Shown in pieces: positions 1 through 9,109 of a DNA stretch of 64,000 nt. The stretch lies in NCBI GenBank assembly GCA_046351395.1, contig JAXLYP010000003.1:124001-188000 (forward strand). Direction: 5' to 3'. This stretch comes from CAYYKK01 sp046351395. GTDB lineage: Bacteria; Myxococcota_A; Polyangia; Polyangiales; Polyangiaceae. The position numbers and the translations under genes were made by a program. Numbering within the stretch: position 1 is the first letter of the stretch; each line of letters opens with the position of its first letter. Under the pieces are notes generated by a model that had not been told where the DNA came from, ran no database searches, and worked only from the letters and a program-made list of their open reading frames with translations.

Positions 1-2
1 TC

Positions 3-422
3 TTTCGCGCTTGCGAGGAGGGCTGCGACCGCCCGCTCGACGACCCGAGGCGCGTCGAGGTGATCCGTTTGCTCGCGCCTCGCGCGCAGTGGGTCGGGAC
101 CGGCGGAGACGCCAAGGAAGCCGTCATTCCGCGTGGCCAATCCTTCACACTGCTCGAGACGCATGTCCGCCCCGGCGCTTCGTCCATGCTCGAAGTCGTC
201 TATGACCGCGAGAGCGCCGCGTCGTTCGGCGCGCTGTCTGATCCGCAGGCCGAACCCGAGCTCACGAGCTTCACGCTCGACATCGTTTGGCCCGAGGGGC
301 AGGCCCCGACGGCGACCGCCTATCGCGCGATCCCGACCGTGGGAGTCGTCCGCCCGCCCGTGCGCGCCGACGCCCCCTCCGCATGCGACAGAGAGATCAG
401 CAAAAGAGCGCCCAAGAGCTGA
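3..422 (+). CDS. C-terminal part of an unrecognised protein, cut by window start
   Basis: The frame is open from the first base of the window to the TAA-type stop before 422, with no stop upstream, so this is most likely the end of a gene that begins outside. About 139 residues are visible. An internal GTG at 60 would also give a 120-residue protein. The sequence has no membrane segment and no motif I recognise; the middle (SFTLLETHVRPGASSMLEVV) looks like a beta-rich domain. The last 30 residues are basic and disordered-looking. It lies upstream of, and in the same direction as, the LysR-type gene, 153 bases away. Confidence 0.45.
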   Translation, partial: FRACEEGCDRPLDDPRRVEVIRLLAPRAQWVGTGGDAKEAVIPRGQSFTLLETHVRPGASSMLEVVYDRESAASFGALSDPQAEPELTSFTLDIVWPEGQAPTATAYRAIPTVGVVRPPVRADAPSACDREISKRAPKS

Positions 423-575
423 TTCTCGGGCTGCGAAGTCGCTCGGCCCCCGGCCGTCGAGCGGCCGACGCCGCGAACTCGCCGCCGGGGGGGGATACGA
501 ATGTACCTCCGGGCGGCGCGGGGACACCGACCCGTGGGAGCGCTCAATCAGCGCTCGCTGATCTAGGCTGGCGCC

Positions 576-1442
576 ATGGACGTTCTTTGGGACGACGTTC
601 GAATCCTCGAGAGGGTCGAACGGAGAGGGAGCGTGAGCGCCGCGGCTCGGGAGCTCGGATTGTCCGCGTCGACGGTCTACCGCCGGCTGGGCGCGCTGGA
701 GGCAGCGGTCGGTCAATCCGTCGTGCTGCGCGGCCCAGGCCCGGCCGTGCTGACCGACGCGGGGCGCGCGGTCGCCCGCGTCGGCCGCTCCACGCGGCTC
801 GGGTTGAGCGAGGTCGCGGCCGAGCTTCGCAGCCAGGCGACGAGCGTCGCGGGCCGCGTCAGCTTCACTACGGTCGAGGCGCTCGCCCCGCTCGTCGCGG
901 AGCCGCTCGCGGAGCTCGCCATCCAGCACGGGCTCGAGGTGGACCTCGTGCTCGGCGACGACGGCCCCAGCGTTCGCGACCGGGAGGTCGACGTCGCCCT
1001 CGGAATCATGAAGAACCCGCCCCCGGGCTGTTGGGGACGCAAGATTGGGCGCCTGCCCTACGGCGTGTTCGCGACACGCGACGCGATCGAGAGGAAGGAG
1101 ACGCGCTGGGTTCGGCGAACCGACGCGCTCCGCCACACCCCCGAGGCCCAATGGGAGGAGGAGCACGCCGGCCCTGCCGCCGCCCGGGCGCCGTTCACCG
1201 GGCTCCTCGCGTTGGCTGCGGCGGGTGCGGGGCTCGCGCTCGCGCCTCGCCTCCTCGCGGCCCGCCATCCGAGCCTCGTGGAGCTGACGTCCTTTCGCCC
1301 GAAGGTCGGCGCACTCTCTCGGACGCTGTGGCTCCTCACCCACCCGGACCAGCGTCGCGCGCCCCGCATCCTCGCGGTCATGCGCGCATTGTCTGCGACG
1401 TTCGCCGGTTCGGAAAGCGACGGTCACGCACGGCCCGACTGA
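576..1442 (+). CDS. LysR-family transcriptional regulator
   Basis: The 288-residue protein starts with a winged helix-turn-helix of the LysR type (about residues 5-65: RRGSVSAAARELGLSASTVY, then RRLGALEAAVGQ). LysR regulators bind DNA as dimers or tetramers and respond to a small molecule through a C-terminal periplasmic-binding-like domain; here residues about 90-275 would form that domain. The effector is unknown. It is slightly shorter than the usual 300 residues. No divergent target gene is adjacent, so the classical autoregulatory layout is not seen. The ATG at 576 is the first start and keeps the whole HTH. Confidence 0.85.
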   Translation: MDVLWDDVRILERVERRGSVSAAARELGLSASTVYRRLGALEAAVGQSVVLRGPGPAVLTDAGRAVARVGRSTRLGLSEVAAELRSQATSVAGRVSFTTVEALAPLVAEPLAELAIQHGLEVDLVLGDDGPSVRDREVDVALGIMKNPPPGCWGRKIGRLPYGVFATRDAIERKETRWVRRTDALRHTPEAQWEEEHAGPAAARAPFTGLLALAAAGAGLALAPRLLAARHPSLVELTSFRPKVGALSRTLWLLTHPDQRRAPRILAVMRALSATFAGSESDGHARPD

Positions 1443-1513
1443 CGAGACGGCGTCGTCGCCCCGACGCTGCGTCCGCATCTCGCAGAACTCCGCGCGCCGC
1501 GCGCCGCAGCGGA

Positions 1514-1729
1514 TCAAACGTCGTCGCGCGCGGACGGCGCGATCAGACGCCCGAGCGCGAAGTGGACCGGACAAAAGCCGGTGAACGCGCTCTGGAGCAT
1601 CACCGCGCCGGTGGCCGCCCCGAGCCAGAGAAAGCGCACGTCGACGAGCGCAGTGAGGAGCGCGCTCAGACCGAGGAGAGCGCCGATGATTCCGTCGTGG
1701 ATGCGTACCCGCTTCGACATGCGAGCCAC
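1514..1729 (-). CDS. Small DUF2892-type inner-membrane protein
   Basis: This 71-residue protein has two hydrophobic stretches (about residues 14-30 and 33-52) and the motif GFCPVHFALG near the C-terminus, which is characteristic of the DUF2892 (YgaP-like membrane) family. These proteins are short two-helix membrane proteins of unclear function; the Cys-Pro pair in the motif is conserved in them, and in some family members a fused rhodanese domain suggests a link to sulfur chemistry. No rhodanese is present here. Its start lies inside the read-through end of the frameshifted lipoprotein gene on the same strand. Confidence 0.75.
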   Translation of the reverse strand: MARMSKRVRIHDGIIGALLGLSALLTALVDVRFLWLGAATGAVMLQSAFTGFCPVHFALGRLIAPSARDDV

Positions 1730-2363
1730 CCTAGCGAGCGGCGGCTCGGTTGACCTCGCGCGTTCCTGCGAACGGCATTCGCAAATTTGCTAGGGCCGCC
1801 ACGCACCGCGAAGTAGCGCTGCGAACGCGACCTCGGGCTCTCGAGTCGCCGCTCAGAGAGCTTGTCGACGGCGCTCTCGAGATCGTCCACGGACTTCTCG
1901 ATGCGGCTCTTCAACGCATCCCAATCCGCCGCGACGGTGTCGTCGATGCGCTTCATGTCCGTGCCGAGCGCGGCCCGCCGCGCCTTCAGGTCGGAGACGG
2001 AAGCATCGAGGTCGGTCTTCGCCTTCCCGGTCTCCTTCATGGCCTTCGTGTCGAGCTCGCCGAGCTTCTTGTCGAGCTTGTCGAGCTTCGCCTGGACGTC
2101 GTGGCGGAACTCCTCGCGCGTCTTCGCGAACGAGGACTTCGCGTCGTTGATCTTCTCGTTCGCGTCGGCCTGGGCGTTGCGCTTGAGCTCGTCCGCTTTT
2201 CGTGCGCCTCGACGGCCTTCTTGTCGGCCTCGCGCTGGGCATCCGTGATCTTCTCCTGGGCCTGCTTTGCGGGGCTGTCGCACGCGATCCCGAGGAGGGC
2301 CGCGCACACGGCGAGCGCCGCGACGGGAGTCTTGGTGTTCGAGCGAAGAGAGAGACGAATCAT
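1666..2363 (-). pseudogene. Coiled-coil lipoprotein gene with a one-base frameshift
   Basis: The ATG at 2363 opens a lipoprotein signal (MIRLSLRSNTKT, hydrophobic run AALAVCAALLGIAC) and a helical, charged sequence (KQAQEKITDAQREADKKAVE). Near 2205 the coding frame stops making sense and the neighbouring frame carries on with the same style (KADELKRNAQADANEKINDA and further heptad-like Lys/Asp/Leu-rich sequence to about 1860). One extra A in the AAAA run near 2200 would join both parts as HEKADELKRN. The end is also doubtful: the frame runs on to 1666 through basic, non-coiled sequence and overlaps the DUF2892 start, so a second indel near 1860 is possible. Product: an outer-surface or periplasmic coiled-coil lipoprotein of unknown role. 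Confidence 0.55.
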
Positions 2364-2547
2364 GAGCCAGTCCTCGGGTGAGAGGTGAACGACGTGGTCC
2401 ACGCGCTTCACGAAGCACGCCAAGACGACTGACGGACCGCGGGGCGGGCGCGCCCGCCCGAGTGGGGCATTACGCACCGGTCACAGCTTCCGCGAGGGGG
2501 CGCGATCACATGGTCCGGCGAGGGAGGCGCGGCTATCCTCCGACCGA

Positions 2548-4674
2548 GTGTCGGACGAGAACGATCACCTCGCGCGCATCGCTCAGCTCGAGGAGACAGT
2601 CCGCGCGCTGCGCGGCCGTCACGACTTCCTCGCCAAGCTGGACGCGGCGACGCAACCGCTCGCGGAGCCGCTCGAGATCATGCGGGCGACCGCGCAGCTG
2701 CTCGCGGAGCACCTCGGCGTCGACAGGTGTGCGTACGCGCGCGTCGACGCCGAGGAGGTGTTCGACATCATCGGCGACTGGTCGTGCGGTGTCCCCACCA
2801 TCGTCGGCCGGTGGGACGTCGCGATCTTCGGTCCCGCGTGTGTCGAGGCGATGCGCGCGAACAAGCCATACGTCGTGGACGACGTCGGCAACGATCCGCG
2901 GGTCGGGCCGGAGTTCCGGGCGGCGTATGCGGCGACCACCATCCAGGCGGTGATCTGTGTGCCGTTGCACAAGCACGGCGTCTTCACCGCGGCGATGGCG
3001 GTCCACCAGAAGGCGCCGCGCCGCTGGAGCGCGTTCGAGATCGAGCTCGTGACGACGGTGGCCGCGCGATGCTGGGAGGCGCTCGAGCGCGCGGCGGTCA
3101 TTCGAACGCGGCGCGAGGCGGAGACCGCGCTCGCCGACAACCGCGCGCGGCTCGAGTACGCCGTGCTCCTCTCGGGCGTCGGGTTCTGGTACTGCGACCT
3201 GCCGTTCGACGAGCTGATGTGGGACGAGCGCGTCAAAGCTCACTTCTGGCTGCCGCCCGACGCGGTCGTCACGATCGATTTGTTCTACGCGTGCATCCAC
3301 CCGGACGATCGCGAGGCGACTCGATTGGCGATCGAGAGCTCGATCGCCAATCGCGCTCGATACGACGTGATTTATCGAACTGTGGATCCTACGAGCAAGC
3401 GGGTGAAGCACGTGCGCGCGCTCGGCGGCGCCGCATACGGCCGGGACGGCGAGCCGATCCGGTTCGACGGAGTGACGCTCGACGTGACGGCGCTCCGCGA
3501 ACACGACCAGCGAAAGGACGAGTTCCTCGCGACCCTCGCCCACGAGCTCCGGAACCCGCTCGCGCCCATCCGAACGGGCCTGGAGCTCATCGAGAGGTCG
3601 AGGGACCGCGCCGAGGTCGATCGACTCGTCGTCACCATGAAGCGCCAGCTCTCGCATATGGTCCGGATGGTGGATGATCTGCTGGACATCTCGCGCGTGA
3701 CCCTCGGAAAGATCACGCTGGTCTCGAGCCGCGTCGACGTTCGGACGATCCTCGAGAGCGCGCTCGACACCGCCCGCGTCGCGATACAGGCGGCCGATCA
3801 CACGCTCGAGGTCCACGTCGCCGAGGGCCCGCTCCCTCTGGACGTCGACGCGACGAGGATCGCCCAGGTGTTCGCGAACCTCCTGTCGAACGCCGCGAAG
3901 TACACGCCGCGCGGAGGGTCGATTCGAGTCCTCGCCGAACGCGAGGGCGAGGGGTGGGTCGCGGTTCGCGTGACGGACACCGGCATTGGGATCGCGGCGG
4001 AGGAGCTACCCGCGGTGTTCGACATGTTCAAGCAGCTCGGCCCAGCGATCGATCGCGCGGAAGGCGGACTCGGAATCGGCCTGACCCTCGCCCGCCGGCT
4101 CGTCCAGATGCACGGCGGCACGATCAGCGCCGAGAGCGTCGGCCTCGGGCGCGGCTCGACCTTCACCGTTCGCCTGCCCGTCGCGGCGAGCACCAAGGCG
4201 CCTGTCGAGGCGGACACGAGATCTCCAGCGGACCCTCGCGGCATGCGCATCCTCATCGTCGACGACAACGAGGATGGGGCGGAGCTCCTGGCGATACTGC
4301 TCCAGAACCAAGGCGCATCCGTCCACGTCGCCCACACGGGCCCAGAGGGCTTGGCCCAGGCGCTCGAGATCCAGCCCGACGTCGTGCTCCTCGATATTGG
4401 TTTGCCTGGGATGGACGGGTACGAGGTCGCGCGGAGCATCCGCGCGGCGGCGATCCCGCAGCCCGTCTTGATCGCGATCTCCGGCTGGGGCGCGGAGGAG
4501 GACCGCCAGAGGGCGATCGAAGCGAGCTTCGACCATCACCTCGTGAAGCCCGTCGATCACGCCCGCTTGCTCGAGGCGATCGCGGACGGCGCGCGCCCCC
4601 CATCCGAGGGCCGAGCACCCCGCGGCGCGGACTCACCGCCTTCCCGGAGACGAGCGACTCGCTCTCCGGCGTGA
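2548..4674 (+). CDS. Hybrid histidine kinase (GAF-PAS-HisKA-HATPase-REC)
   Basis: This 708-residue cytosolic protein has no membrane segment. A short N-terminal coiled coil leads into a GAF domain (about 35-190), a PAS-like domain (about 205-325, with the motif HPDDR), a HisKA domain with the phospho-accepting His332 in LATLAHELRNPLAP, a HATPase domain (NLLSNAAKYTP, DTGIGI, GLGIGLTLARRLV) and a receiver domain from residue 566 (ILIVDDNEDG) with the phospho-Asp616 in VVLLDIGLPGMDGYE and Lys in LVKPVDH. It should sense a ligand through GAF/PAS and pass phosphate inside the molecule; an external HPt or response regulator is not encoded nearby. The GTG at 2548 is the likely start. The last 30 residues are disordered. 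Confidence 0.92.
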   Translation: MSDENDHLARIAQLEETVRALRGRHDFLAKLDAATQPLAEPLEIMRATAQLLAEHLGVDRCAYARVDAEEVFDIIGDWSCGVPTIVGRWDVAIFGPACVEAMRANKPYVVDDVGNDPRVGPEFRAAYAATTIQAVICVPLHKHGVFTAAMAVHQKAPRRWSAFEIELVTTVAARCWEALERAAVIRTRREAETALADNRARLEYAVLLSGVGFWYCDLPFDELMWDERVKAHFWLPPDAVVTIDLFYACIHPDDREATRLAIESSIANRARYDVIYRTVDPTSKRVKHVRALGGAAYGRDGEPIRFDGVTLDVTALREHDQRKDEFLATLAHELRNPLAPIRTGLELIERSRDRAEVDRLVVTMKRQLSHMVRMVDDLLDISRVTLGKITLVSSRVDVRTILESALDTARVAIQAADHTLEVHVAEGPLPLDVDATRIAQVFANLLSNAAKYTPRGGSIRVLAEREGEGWVAVRVTDTGIGIAAEELPAVFDMFKQLGPAIDRAEGGLGIGLTLARRLVQMHGGTISAESVGLGRGSTFTVRLPVAASTKAPVEADTRSPADPRGMRILIVDDNEDGAELLAILLQNQGASVHVAHTGPEGLAQALEIQPDVVLLDIGLPGMDGYEVARSIRAAAIPQPVLIAISGWGAEEDRQRAIEASFDHHLVKPVDHARLLEAIADGARPPSEGRAPRGADSPPSRRRATRSPA

Positions 4675-4822
4675 CATCCGCGGGCGGACACGTGCCTCGG
4701 AAGGGTCCGGCTCGTCGACGGCGGAGCGCCAGTCGAGCGACGAGCGTGCTGTCGTTCCCCGTCGACGGTACGGGATGCGGGAATCCCACGCGCAGGCGTC
4801 GCCGCGTGGCAAGCTGCGCCGC

Positions 4823-5650
4823 GTGACGACGCCCATCGATCTCGATCGCTACTTCGAGCGAATCGCCTATCGTGGCCCGCGCCATGCCACGGTCGAGTCC
4901 CTCGCGGAGCTCTCTCGCGCCCACGTCACTGCCGTGCCGTTCGAGAATCTGAGCGTCCTCCTCGGTCACTCGATCCCGCTAGAGCCCGAGGCGCTCTTCG
5001 ACAAAATCGTCGTCCGGCGACGCGGCGGATACTGCTTCGAGCAGAACGGACTCTTCCTCGAGGTCCTGCGAGCGCTCGGCTTCGACGCGACACCACTCTC
5101 CGCGCGCGTCCGGCTCCGACACTCGCGCGAGCACATCTCCGCGCGCACTCACGTCCTCGTTCGCGTCATCCTCGACGGGCGTCCGTGGCTCGCGGACGTG
5201 GGCGTCGGCGCCGCGAGCCTCACGGGCGCGCTCCGATTCGACGAGGAGGGCGAGCAGGCGACCCCCCACGAGCCGCGGCGGATCGTCCGCGAAGAGGGCC
5301 GCTGGTTTCACCAGATCAAGTACGGGGAGACGTGGAACGACGTCTACGAGCTCACGGGCGAGGAGATGCCCTCCATCGACCGCGTGGTAGGCAACTGGTA
5401 CACGAGCACGCACCCGGAGTCGCACTTCAAGGATCGCCTCATCGCCGCGCGCGCGCTCCCCAACGGTCGACGCGCCACCCTCCTGAACCGCGATTACACG
5501 ATCCGTGACGCGAGCGGGGTCGGCACGACGACGCGCATCGAGAGCCCAGCCGCGCTGCGCGACGTCCTGGGCGAGCAGTTCGGCCTCGTCGGCTTCGACG
5601 AGCGGGACGTGGCCCGCCTCTTCGCCGCGGGCACCGAGACTCGCGCCTGA
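4823..5650 (+). CDS. Arylamine N-acetyltransferase
   Basis: Arylamine N-acetyltransferases move an acetyl group from acetyl-CoA to arylamines or hydrazines through a cysteine protease-like triad. From the GTG at 4823 the triad is clear: Cys71 in RRGGYCFEQN, His110 in ARTHVLVRV and Asp125 in WLADVGVG, close to the usual spacing (C69/H107/D122). The 275-residue length is normal. An upstream in-frame ATG at 4775 would add 16 residues (MRESHAQASPRGKLRR) that the family lacks, so 4823 is preferred. It is a single gene; the neighbours do not suggest a substrate. Myxobacterial and actinobacterial homologues sometimes act in secondary metabolism, but nothing here shows this. Confidence 0.9.
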   Translation: MTTPIDLDRYFERIAYRGPRHATVESLAELSRAHVTAVPFENLSVLLGHSIPLEPEALFDKIVVRRRGGYCFEQNGLFLEVLRALGFDATPLSARVRLRHSREHISARTHVLVRVILDGRPWLADVGVGAASLTGALRFDEEGEQATPHEPRRIVREEGRWFHQIKYGETWNDVYELTGEEMPSIDRVVGNWYTSTHPESHFKDRLIAARALPNGRRATLLNRDYTIRDASGVGTTTRIESPAALRDVLGEQFGLVGFDERDVARLFAAGTETRA

Positions 5651-5914
5651 GCGCGCGACGAGGTTCGGCCGCCTCGATCACGGAAAGCAGACACTCCTAA
5701 TCTTCACTCCCGCGGCAACCAGGCGAGCCACGCGCCTCCTACGAACGACCTTCGCCATTTTGATGTCGGGGAGAGGCCCCATTCCAGACGAAGAGCGCCT
5801 CCTTGTGCGGAAGGGCGCTGTGCGCGGACTGCAAGCGATTGTGATCACCCCGCTTTTCTCGCGGCTCATCGGGAGTAAGCGGACTTTGGTCGCGCGCGCG
5901 TAGACTGGAGCGTC

Positions 5915-7864
5915 GTGCTCAACGGACTTCTTCAACCAGGTCGGATCGTCGGGACGGATTTCCGGGTCGATCGTGCCTTGAGCTCGGGCGGGATGGGGGC
6001 GGTCTATCTGGCCCACCAGATTTCCACGGGCAAGACGCGAGCCCTCAAGGTGATGCAGCCCCACATCCTCGGGAGCGCGGACGCGCGCAAGCGCTTCGCC
6101 CAGGAGGCGCGCGTCGCGTCGAAGGTCGACAGTGAGCATGTCGTCGAGGTGATCGGCGCGGGAATCGATGGCGACACCGAGATGCCCTGGCTCGCGATGG
6201 AGCTGCTCGAGGGCGAAGACCTGGCTTCGTACCTCGCACGCGAACCACGCGCGAGTCCCCGCATGACGCTCCACGTGTTCCTCGAGCTGGGACACGCTGT
6301 CGGCGCGGCGCACCGCGCGAACATCGTCCACCGCGATTTGAAGCCGGAGAACATCTTCCTCGCGACGTCGAAGCGCGCCGGCGGGGCGTTCGTCGTGAAG
6401 GTCCTCGACTTCGGCATCGCCAAAATCCTGAGCGACACGAGCGCAGCGACCACGGCGACCATCGGCTCGCCGATGTGGATGGCCCCCGAACAAGCGCAGC
6501 GGGGCATGGCCGTGAGCCCGGCCACGGACGTATGGGCGCTCGGGATGATCGCGTTCCGGATGCTCGCGGGAAAGCCCTATTGGTGGGCGGCGGCGGAGGC
6601 GGACTTTGCGCCGATGAAGGTGCTCAGCGAGATGCTCCTCGAGCCGATGGCCGCCGCGTCGGAGCGGGCGCGCGCGCTGGGTGGCGCGGAGCTCCCGAGC
6701 GGCTTCGACGCGTGGTTCCGTCGAGCGGCCGCCAAAGAACCGTCCGAGCGCTTCGCGGACGCGACGCTCGCCGTCGACGCGCTCCAGACGTGCCTCGGTG
6801 AAGGCCCCCTCTCACCCGAATCCGATCGCGAGCGTGGGCGCATCACGTCCGCGGGGGCCGCGGGCGATCCTTGGGGCCACACGGAGCCGGTGTCGACCGT
6901 CGGCCCATCACCCGTGCGCTCCGCGCTCGTCGTCCCGTCCGGCACGACACCGACAGCCCGCGGCCGAGGCAAGACTGGCTGGATCCTCGGCGGCGCGCTC
7001 ACCCTCGCCGCAGGCGTCGGGGGCGTCGCGTGGTACGTCTCGAGACAATCCACACCTACGAAGCGCAGCGACAGGAGGAGCTCGGTCACGGCGTCCGCTT
7101 CCGCTCTGTCCCCTCCGGCGCCCGTCGCGCCTCTGTCCGCGAGCGTCGAAGCCCCCGTCGTTGCACCGCCGATACCTTCGTCGTCGACCGGACATTTCGG
7201 CGGCGACGGCGGCGGCGACCTTCGACTGGAATGTCCCGCGGGAGAGGTCCTACGCGGCCTCTTTGGGAGCGGCGACGCGTTCTTCTTTCAGGTCGGCGCT
7301 CTATGCGGCATCTTCACTGGATGGGAGCAGGGCCGGGCAACCTTCAAGCGTACGACGAAGGTCGGTCCGGTCGGCCAGTACTACAGCAACACCAAAGAGA
7401 TCGAGCTCGAGTGTCCGCGCGACGCAGCCTTGGTGACGCTCAATGTCGGTCGCGTGCGCGAAGGCCGGAGCTTCATGGTCGGCTCGGTGAATTTGGAGTG
7501 TGCGCCGATCGTCCGGAGCAAAGACACGTGGCAGGTCTCCGGTACGCCCTTCATGACCGAAGAGGTGAAGTTCGACCGGCCGGTCGTCGAGCGCGCACGG
7601 ATGCATTGCGAGGGCGGGGCGGCGCTCGCGCTCATCGGCAGGAGCGGGGCGTGGATCGATGCCGTGGGCCTCTCGTGGGGGGGGCCATCGTTGGGCGGCC
7701 CGGGGGGCGCAGCGCGAGCGGCGGAGCGGGACCGCCGCGATCGTCGCGCGCCCCCCGAAGGCGTGATCACGTCGGGAAGCGATCCACCCTCGGTACCGTC
7801 TCGAGTTCGGAGTCCCAGTCGGCGCGGCTCGCGACGAAGATGTGCGCGTTGGGTCGGAGCGTGA
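5915..7864 (+). CDS. Membrane-anchored Ser/Thr protein kinase with an extracytoplasmic Gly/Cys domain
   Basis: Pkn-type (Hanks) kinase. The kinase domain (about 10-290) shows the Gly-rich loop SSGGMGAVYLA, Lys in ALKVMQP, catalytic loop IVHRDLKPEN with Asp141, DFGIAK and APEQ. A Ser/Pro linker and one membrane helix (about 355-375, GWILGGALTLAAGVGG) follow. The C-terminal part is extracytoplasmic, with repeats like CPAGEVLRGLFGSG and CEGGAALALIGRSGAWIDAVG; I do not know a name for this domain but similar Cys/Gly modules occur in secreted proteins. The end is suspect: after a run of eight G (7677-7684) the frame becomes basic and overlaps the convergent GFA gene by 98 bases. In another frame after that run a stop falls at about 7765, just short of the GFA stop. 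GTG start. Confidence 0.85.
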   Translation: MLNGLLQPGRIVGTDFRVDRALSSGGMGAVYLAHQISTGKTRALKVMQPHILGSADARKRFAQEARVASKVDSEHVVEVIGAGIDGDTEMPWLAMELLEGEDLASYLAREPRASPRMTLHVFLELGHAVGAAHRANIVHRDLKPENIFLATSKRAGGAFVVKVLDFGIAKILSDTSAATTATIGSPMWMAPEQAQRGMAVSPATDVWALGMIAFRMLAGKPYWWAAAEADFAPMKVLSEMLLEPMAAASERARALGGAELPSGFDAWFRRAAAKEPSERFADATLAVDALQTCLGEGPLSPESDRERGRITSAGAAGDPWGHTEPVSTVGPSPVRSALVVPSGTTPTARGRGKTGWILGGALTLAAGVGGVAWYVSRQSTPTKRSDRRSSVTASASALSPPAPVAPLSASVEAPVVAPPIPSSSTGHFGGDGGGDLRLECPAGEVLRGLFGSGDAFFFQVGALCGIFTGWEQGRATFKRTTKVGPVGQYYSNTKEIELECPRDAALVTLNVGRVREGRSFMVGSVNLECAPIVRSKDTWQVSGTPFMTEEVKFDRPVVERARMHCEGGAALALIGRSGAWIDAVGLSWGGPSLGGPGGAARAAERDRRDRRAPPEGVITSGSDPPSVPSRVRSPSRRGSRRRCARWVGA

Positions 7865-8174
7865 CCGGGCTCTCCAGGCTACCCGCGGGAACGATGACGC
7901 TCGCGCCGCCCGCGTGAAATCTCGGGAGCGCCGAACCGCACGTCGCGCAGAAGCTCTTCGCGTGCCGCGTCCCAGGGAGGTTGTAGGTTCGCACGTGGTC
8001 GCTGCCCGCGACCCAGGTGAGCGCGGCGCGCGTGGAGAAGAGGTTGGCCGCGTGCGCGGAGCCCGTGTCCTTCCGACAGTACGAACAGTGGCAAAGGAAG
8101 AAGCGCTCAAAGTCTCCTTCGACCTCGAAACGCACCGCTCCGCAGAGGCACGAACCATGGTGTCGCGTCGTCAT
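7767..8174 (-). CDS. GFA-family (glutathione-dependent formaldehyde-activating-like) zinc protein
   Basis: The 135-residue protein has the cysteine pattern of the GFA/CENP-V fold: GSCLCGAVRF at the N-terminus, FLCHCSYCRKDTGSAHAANL in the middle and FCATCGSALPR later; these cysteines bind two zinc ions. The family is named after a glutathione-formaldehyde adduct enzyme, but most members have no proven activity, so the substrate cannot be assigned. I chose the ATG at 8174, which starts MTTRHHGSCLC; a longer frame to 8282 exists but adds residues upstream of the family N-terminus. It is convergent with, and overlaps, the end of the Ser/Thr kinase gene. Confidence 0.85.
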   Translation of the reverse strand: MTTRHHGSCLCGAVRFEVEGDFERFFLCHCSYCRKDTGSAHAANLFSTRAALTWVAGSDHVRTYNLPGTRHAKSFCATCGSALPRFHAGGASVIVPAGSLESPVTLRPNAHIFVASRADWDSELETVPRVDRFPT

Positions 8175-8370
8175 GCATCCTTGTAGCGCGCCCTGGCCTG
8201 GTGACGCGAGGATAGGTCCTCCCAGGCGCACGCACAGACGAAGGTCTGTGGTCCATGAGAACACGGAACGTGCTCTCGCCACGCGGCGCGTCGATGCGTG
8301 GGAGCTGCGGAGTGCGATGCTTCATTCGCCGGGCGGCTCGATCGACTCCCGCCCACGCGAAGAGGTCGGT

Positions 8371-8880
8371 GTGTCTCGTCTTGTTCGCTCCGCTTGGTCT
8401 TCGATCCTCGCGCTCGGATGCACTGTCGCCGGCAGCGGCTGCGACGCCGGGCCCGCGAATTGTTCGACGGCTCACGCCGTGTTCGCCGAGGAGGGGCCGA
8501 ACATGGCGCCCGGAGGGGATTGCATCGAATGTCACGCATCGGGGGAGGGGCCCCGCTACACGGTCGCCGGCACGGTGATGGGAAAGGCCAACGACGACGA
8601 GAACTGCGCCGGCATCGCGGGCGTCACCGTCGAGATCACCGACGCCAACGGCGACGTCTTCAACTTGGCGACGACACAGGACGGAAACTTCTTTTACGGC
8701 GCCCGCGGCGAAGACGAGTCGCCCGCGCCCACGAAGCCCATTGTATTCCCCTACACGGCGAGGGTCGTTCAAGGAGCCAAAGCCCGCGCGATGGTCGCCT
8801 CGCAGAGCGATGGCGACTGCGCCTCCTGCCACACCGCGTCTGGCGAGCACGGCGCGCCTGGACGCATCCTCGCGCCGTGA
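8371..8880 (+). CDS. Lipoprotein with two CxxCH heme motifs around a beta-sandwich domain
   Basis: From the GTG at 8371 the protein has a lipoprotein signal (VSRLVRSAWSSILALG, lipobox near VAGSGC). The mature part has a CIECH motif, a carboxypeptidase-regulatory-like beta-sandwich (VAGTVMGKANDDENCAG, VTVEITDANGDVFNLATTQD) and a second motif CASCH near the end. CxxCH normally binds heme c covalently after export, so this may be a small di-heme cytochrome-like lipoprotein. No cytochrome maturation or oxidase gene is nearby. Longer frames upstream (to 8017) overlap the divergent GFA gene and are unlikely. The two heme sites lie at the ends of the domain, which is unusual. Confidence 0.7.
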   Translation: MSRLVRSAWSSILALGCTVAGSGCDAGPANCSTAHAVFAEEGPNMAPGGDCIECHASGEGPRYTVAGTVMGKANDDENCAGIAGVTVEITDANGDVFNLATTQDGNFFYGARGEDESPAPTKPIVFPYTARVVQGAKARAMVASQSDGDCASCHTASGEHGAPGRILAP

Positions 8881-9109
8881 GGGCCATCCGTCCCACGCGC
8901 GACGGACTCCCCACGGCTCGACGCCGCGCGGCTCTGGGCCGCGCGGCGTCCGCGCAACATCATCTCGAGGCGGACGATGACGAGTCCGTCCGCTTCACCG
9001 AGAACCTCGTGGGCTCGACGTTCGACGCGGGCGGGCGCGGTCACGTTCAGGCGGATCAGCGACTGAACGCACGCGCGCCGCCCGAATCAGTCGGTGCGTG
9101 ATCGGCCGC

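Noticed and set aside
287..1753. Long Arg/Gly-rich rightward frame over the LysR gene
   Set aside because: It is a shadow of the LysR gene in another frame, without any domain.
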